Positions 62,804 through 64,000 of a DNA stretch of 64,000 nucleotides are shown here, piece by piece. The stretch is from an uncultured Clostridia bacterium (GTDB taxonomy: Bacteria > Bacillota > Clostridia > UBA1381). How positions within the stretch are numbered: position 1 is the stretch's first letter; each line of letters starts with the position of its first letter. Location of the stretch: positions 61,312 to 125,311 of the forward strand of contig CAKSDE010000007.1 of assembly GCA_934444735.1 (NCBI GenBank), in the 5' to 3' direction. Below the pieces are notes generated by a model. The model saw nothing but the letters and a program-made list of their open reading frames with translations. It had not been told where the DNA came from and made no database searches. The position numbers and the translations under genes are program-made.

Positions 62804-63723
62804 GCAGATATATAACGATAGACGGCGGAACGACCAATACAAGAGTCAGCCTTGCGGAAAACGGCTGCATTAAAGATACCGTAAAAATCCATTTAGGCGC
62901 AAAAGCCGGAATTGACAACAATGCCGCATTAGGCGAACATATAAAAAAGGCAATTGACGAATTGAGTGAAAATACGGAGGGGATTGACGCGATATTATCC
63001 TCGGGTATGATAACCTCCGAGTTCGGGCTTTGCAATGTTCCTCATATAAAAGCACCGGCAGGAATAAAGGAGCTTCATGATAACATATGCAAAAAGAGTC
63101 TGCCCGATATATCCTCCGTTCCGTTTTATTTTATCCCGGGAGTAAAAATACTCGGAGATGAGCTTTCAAAAACGGATATGATGAGAGGGGAGGAAACAGA
63201 GCTTTTCGGTTTGTGCCGTGAAGTAAAAACAGAGTGCCTTTATATACTCCCGGGATCTCATTCAAAAATAATAAAAACTGATGAATGCGGCAGAATAAAA
63301 GATTTTTCAACCCTGCTTACCGGAGAGATGATTGCGGCACTATCGGGCGGTACAATTCTTAAAAGCTCCGTCAACCTCGATAAAACCGATATTGATGAGC
63401 AGTACTTAAGCAAAGGATTTTCTTTTTGTGACAAGCACGGTTTAAATGAGGCACTTTTTAAGGTGAGAATACTTGACAATATTTATAAAGCCGACGAAAA
63501 TCAGAGATACAGTTTCTTTTTGGGAGCTGTTTTGCACGATGAAATAAAGGAAATAATAAAATGTGCGGAAAAAGACGTAATTATCGGTGGAAAAAACCAA
63601 ATAAAAAATGCAATGCAGCGTCTGCTTGTTAATTTTTCCGATAAAAGAATCGAAATAATTCCCGATTCTTTGGCTGAAATTGCACCGCAAAAAGGAATGA
63701 TCAGAATTTTTGAAATAAAATAG
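62800..63723 (+). CDS. dgoK: 2-dehydro-3-deoxygalactonokinase (DgoK)
   Basis: 307 residues. IDGGTTNTRVSLAENG (ASKHA nucleotide-binding start), ILSSGMITSEFGL, MRGEETELFGL and LLTGEMIAALS are DgoK signatures. It phosphorylates 2-keto-3-deoxygalactonate (or an epimer) for the aldolase encoded just before it. Together they form the lower De Ley-Doudoroff branch. Last gene of the operon; no clear terminator follows. Confidence 0.9.
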   Translation: MSRYITIDGGTTNTRVSLAENGCIKDTVKIHLGAKAGIDNNAALGEHIKKAIDELSENTEGIDAILSSGMITSEFGLCNVPHIKAPAGIKELHDNICKKSLPDISSVPFYFIPGVKILGDELSKTDMMRGEETELFGLCREVKTECLYILPGSHSKIIKTDECGRIKDFSTLLTGEMIAALSGGTILKSSVNLDKTDIDEQYLSKGFSFCDKHGLNEALFKVRILDNIYKADENQRYSFFLGAVLHDEIKEIIKCAEKDVIIGGKNQIKNAMQRLLVNFSDKRIEIIPDSLAEIAPQKGMIRIFEIK

Positions 63724-63754
63724 CTTTATTTGATTTATAAAGACAATTCCGTTA

Positions 63755-63783
63755 TTGACATTGCCCCGAAATTGATATATAAT
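63755..63783 (+). promoter_or_regulatory. Consensus promoter for the right-edge gene
   Basis: TTGACA at 63755-63760 and TATAAT at 63778-63783 with a 17-base spacer. In the leader, TTTTACA (63829-63835) pairs with TGTAAAA (63842-63848), and ACGAA (63796-63800) with TTCGT (63807-63811), possible operators. Confidence 0.85.
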
Positions 63784-63869
63784 AACTAAGGTTTTACGAA
63801 CAGCGATTCGTTACATTAAAAATATTAGTTTTACAATTAACTGTAAAAAATATAGTAAGGGGCATTGTG

Positions 63870-64000
63870 ATGGATAAAAATGCAAAGTGGATATGGCTTG
63901 ATAAGAAAATATATCCGCAGTATCAAAAAAGCGAAATAACGCTTTTTGACAAAACTAAAGAGAAATATGCTTTTGTTGCGGCAGAATTTAAATATGAGAA
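63870..64000 (+). CDS. N-terminus of a probable glycoside hydrolase (GH78 rhamnosidase-like), cut by window end
   Basis: Only 43 codons are visible. The start NAKWIWLDKKIYPQYQ with YAFVAAEFKYE soon after resembles the N-terminal beta-domain of bacterial alpha-L-rhamnosidases and related intracellular glycosidases, which often begin with a WIW motif. ATG 63870 follows AAGGGG. It has its own strong promoter. If it is a rhamnosidase or uronidase, it would feed the sugar-acid operon upstream. Identity is tentative. Confidence 0.45.
   Translation, partial: MDKNAKWIWLDKKIYPQYQKSEITLFDKTKEKYAFVAAEFKYE

Noticed and set aside
1..64000. CRISPR array, defence island, prophage or toxin-antitoxin locus
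   Set aside because: No regular direct-repeat array, cas-like, phage structural or restriction genes were found; the Xre/membrane pair lacks a toxin-like partner.

Overview
The window is a stretch of a low-to-moderate G+C Firmicutes chromosome, almost certainly a Clostridia member. The evidence is the run yicC-remA-gmk-rpoZ-priA-def-fmt-rsmB-rlmN-stp-prkC-rsgA-rpe-thiN, the scpA-scpB-DUF2953-ytfJ(gerW) block, a nifS/thiI pair, an iscS/iscU pair, frequent TTG and GTG starts and strong AGGAGG-type ribosome binding sites. GerW/YtfJ and RemA suggest a spore-forming lineage. I cannot name the species. No rRNA, tRNA, CRISPR array, prophage or intact insertion sequence is visible. No gap between genes exceeds about 285 bases.

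Layout. Bases 1-6154 are an envelope-polysaccharide cluster: the end of a MurJ-type flippase, a GT4 glycosyltransferase, a DUF4330 protein, an O-antigen-ligase-like protein and a fused GT4-CsaB pyruvyltransferase. Bases 6160-9376 form a second operon (rsmE, a membrane protein, yqeG, aroK, an endonuclease IV-family protein) closed by a hairpin terminator. A convergent Ca2+-type P-type ATPase follows (9415-11979, minus strand). From 12152 a promoter drives a degenerate IS200/Y1-type protein, then a membrane protein and the long core operon from yicC to cinA (to 30958). An alpha-galactosidase has its own promoter (31044-33233) and is followed by the eroded end of an IS3-family element. iscS-iscU run on the minus strand.

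From 35353 come tmcAL, a site-2 protease, scpA, scpB, DUF2953, ytfJ and the paired radical-SAM genes. A gluconate-5-dehydrogenase-like SDR with a cytosolic beta-helix protein comes next, then guaB, cysE-cysS-mrnC, a split transketolase with a lipoprotein, and lspA-rluD-ddl-murI-DUF1934-ctpA. A small Xre regulator and membrane protein module sits at 56664-57328. The right end is a sugar-acid catabolic operon (IlvD/Edd dehydratase, DapA-family lyase, SDR, KDPG-type aldolase, 2-keto-3-deoxygalactonokinase) facing a divergent AraC regulator, followed by the start of a probable glycoside hydrolase.

The most interesting non-gene signal is a family of short AT-rich elements with AGGGGAT...ATCCCCT ends. 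Two full copies (38021-38258 and 57342-57569) share a structured 74-base core of identical length; a left-end fragment lies at 46119-46153. Other points of note are a Y1-transposase-like protein that has lost both its HUH histidine and its tyrosine, 21-bp-spaced direct repeats at the AraC-controlled promoter, twin 16-bp palindromes at the Xre promoter, and two alternative 2-keto-3-deoxy-acid-cleaving enzymes in one operon. I see no clearly unprecedented multi-gene system; most of the window is ordinary housekeeping sequence.
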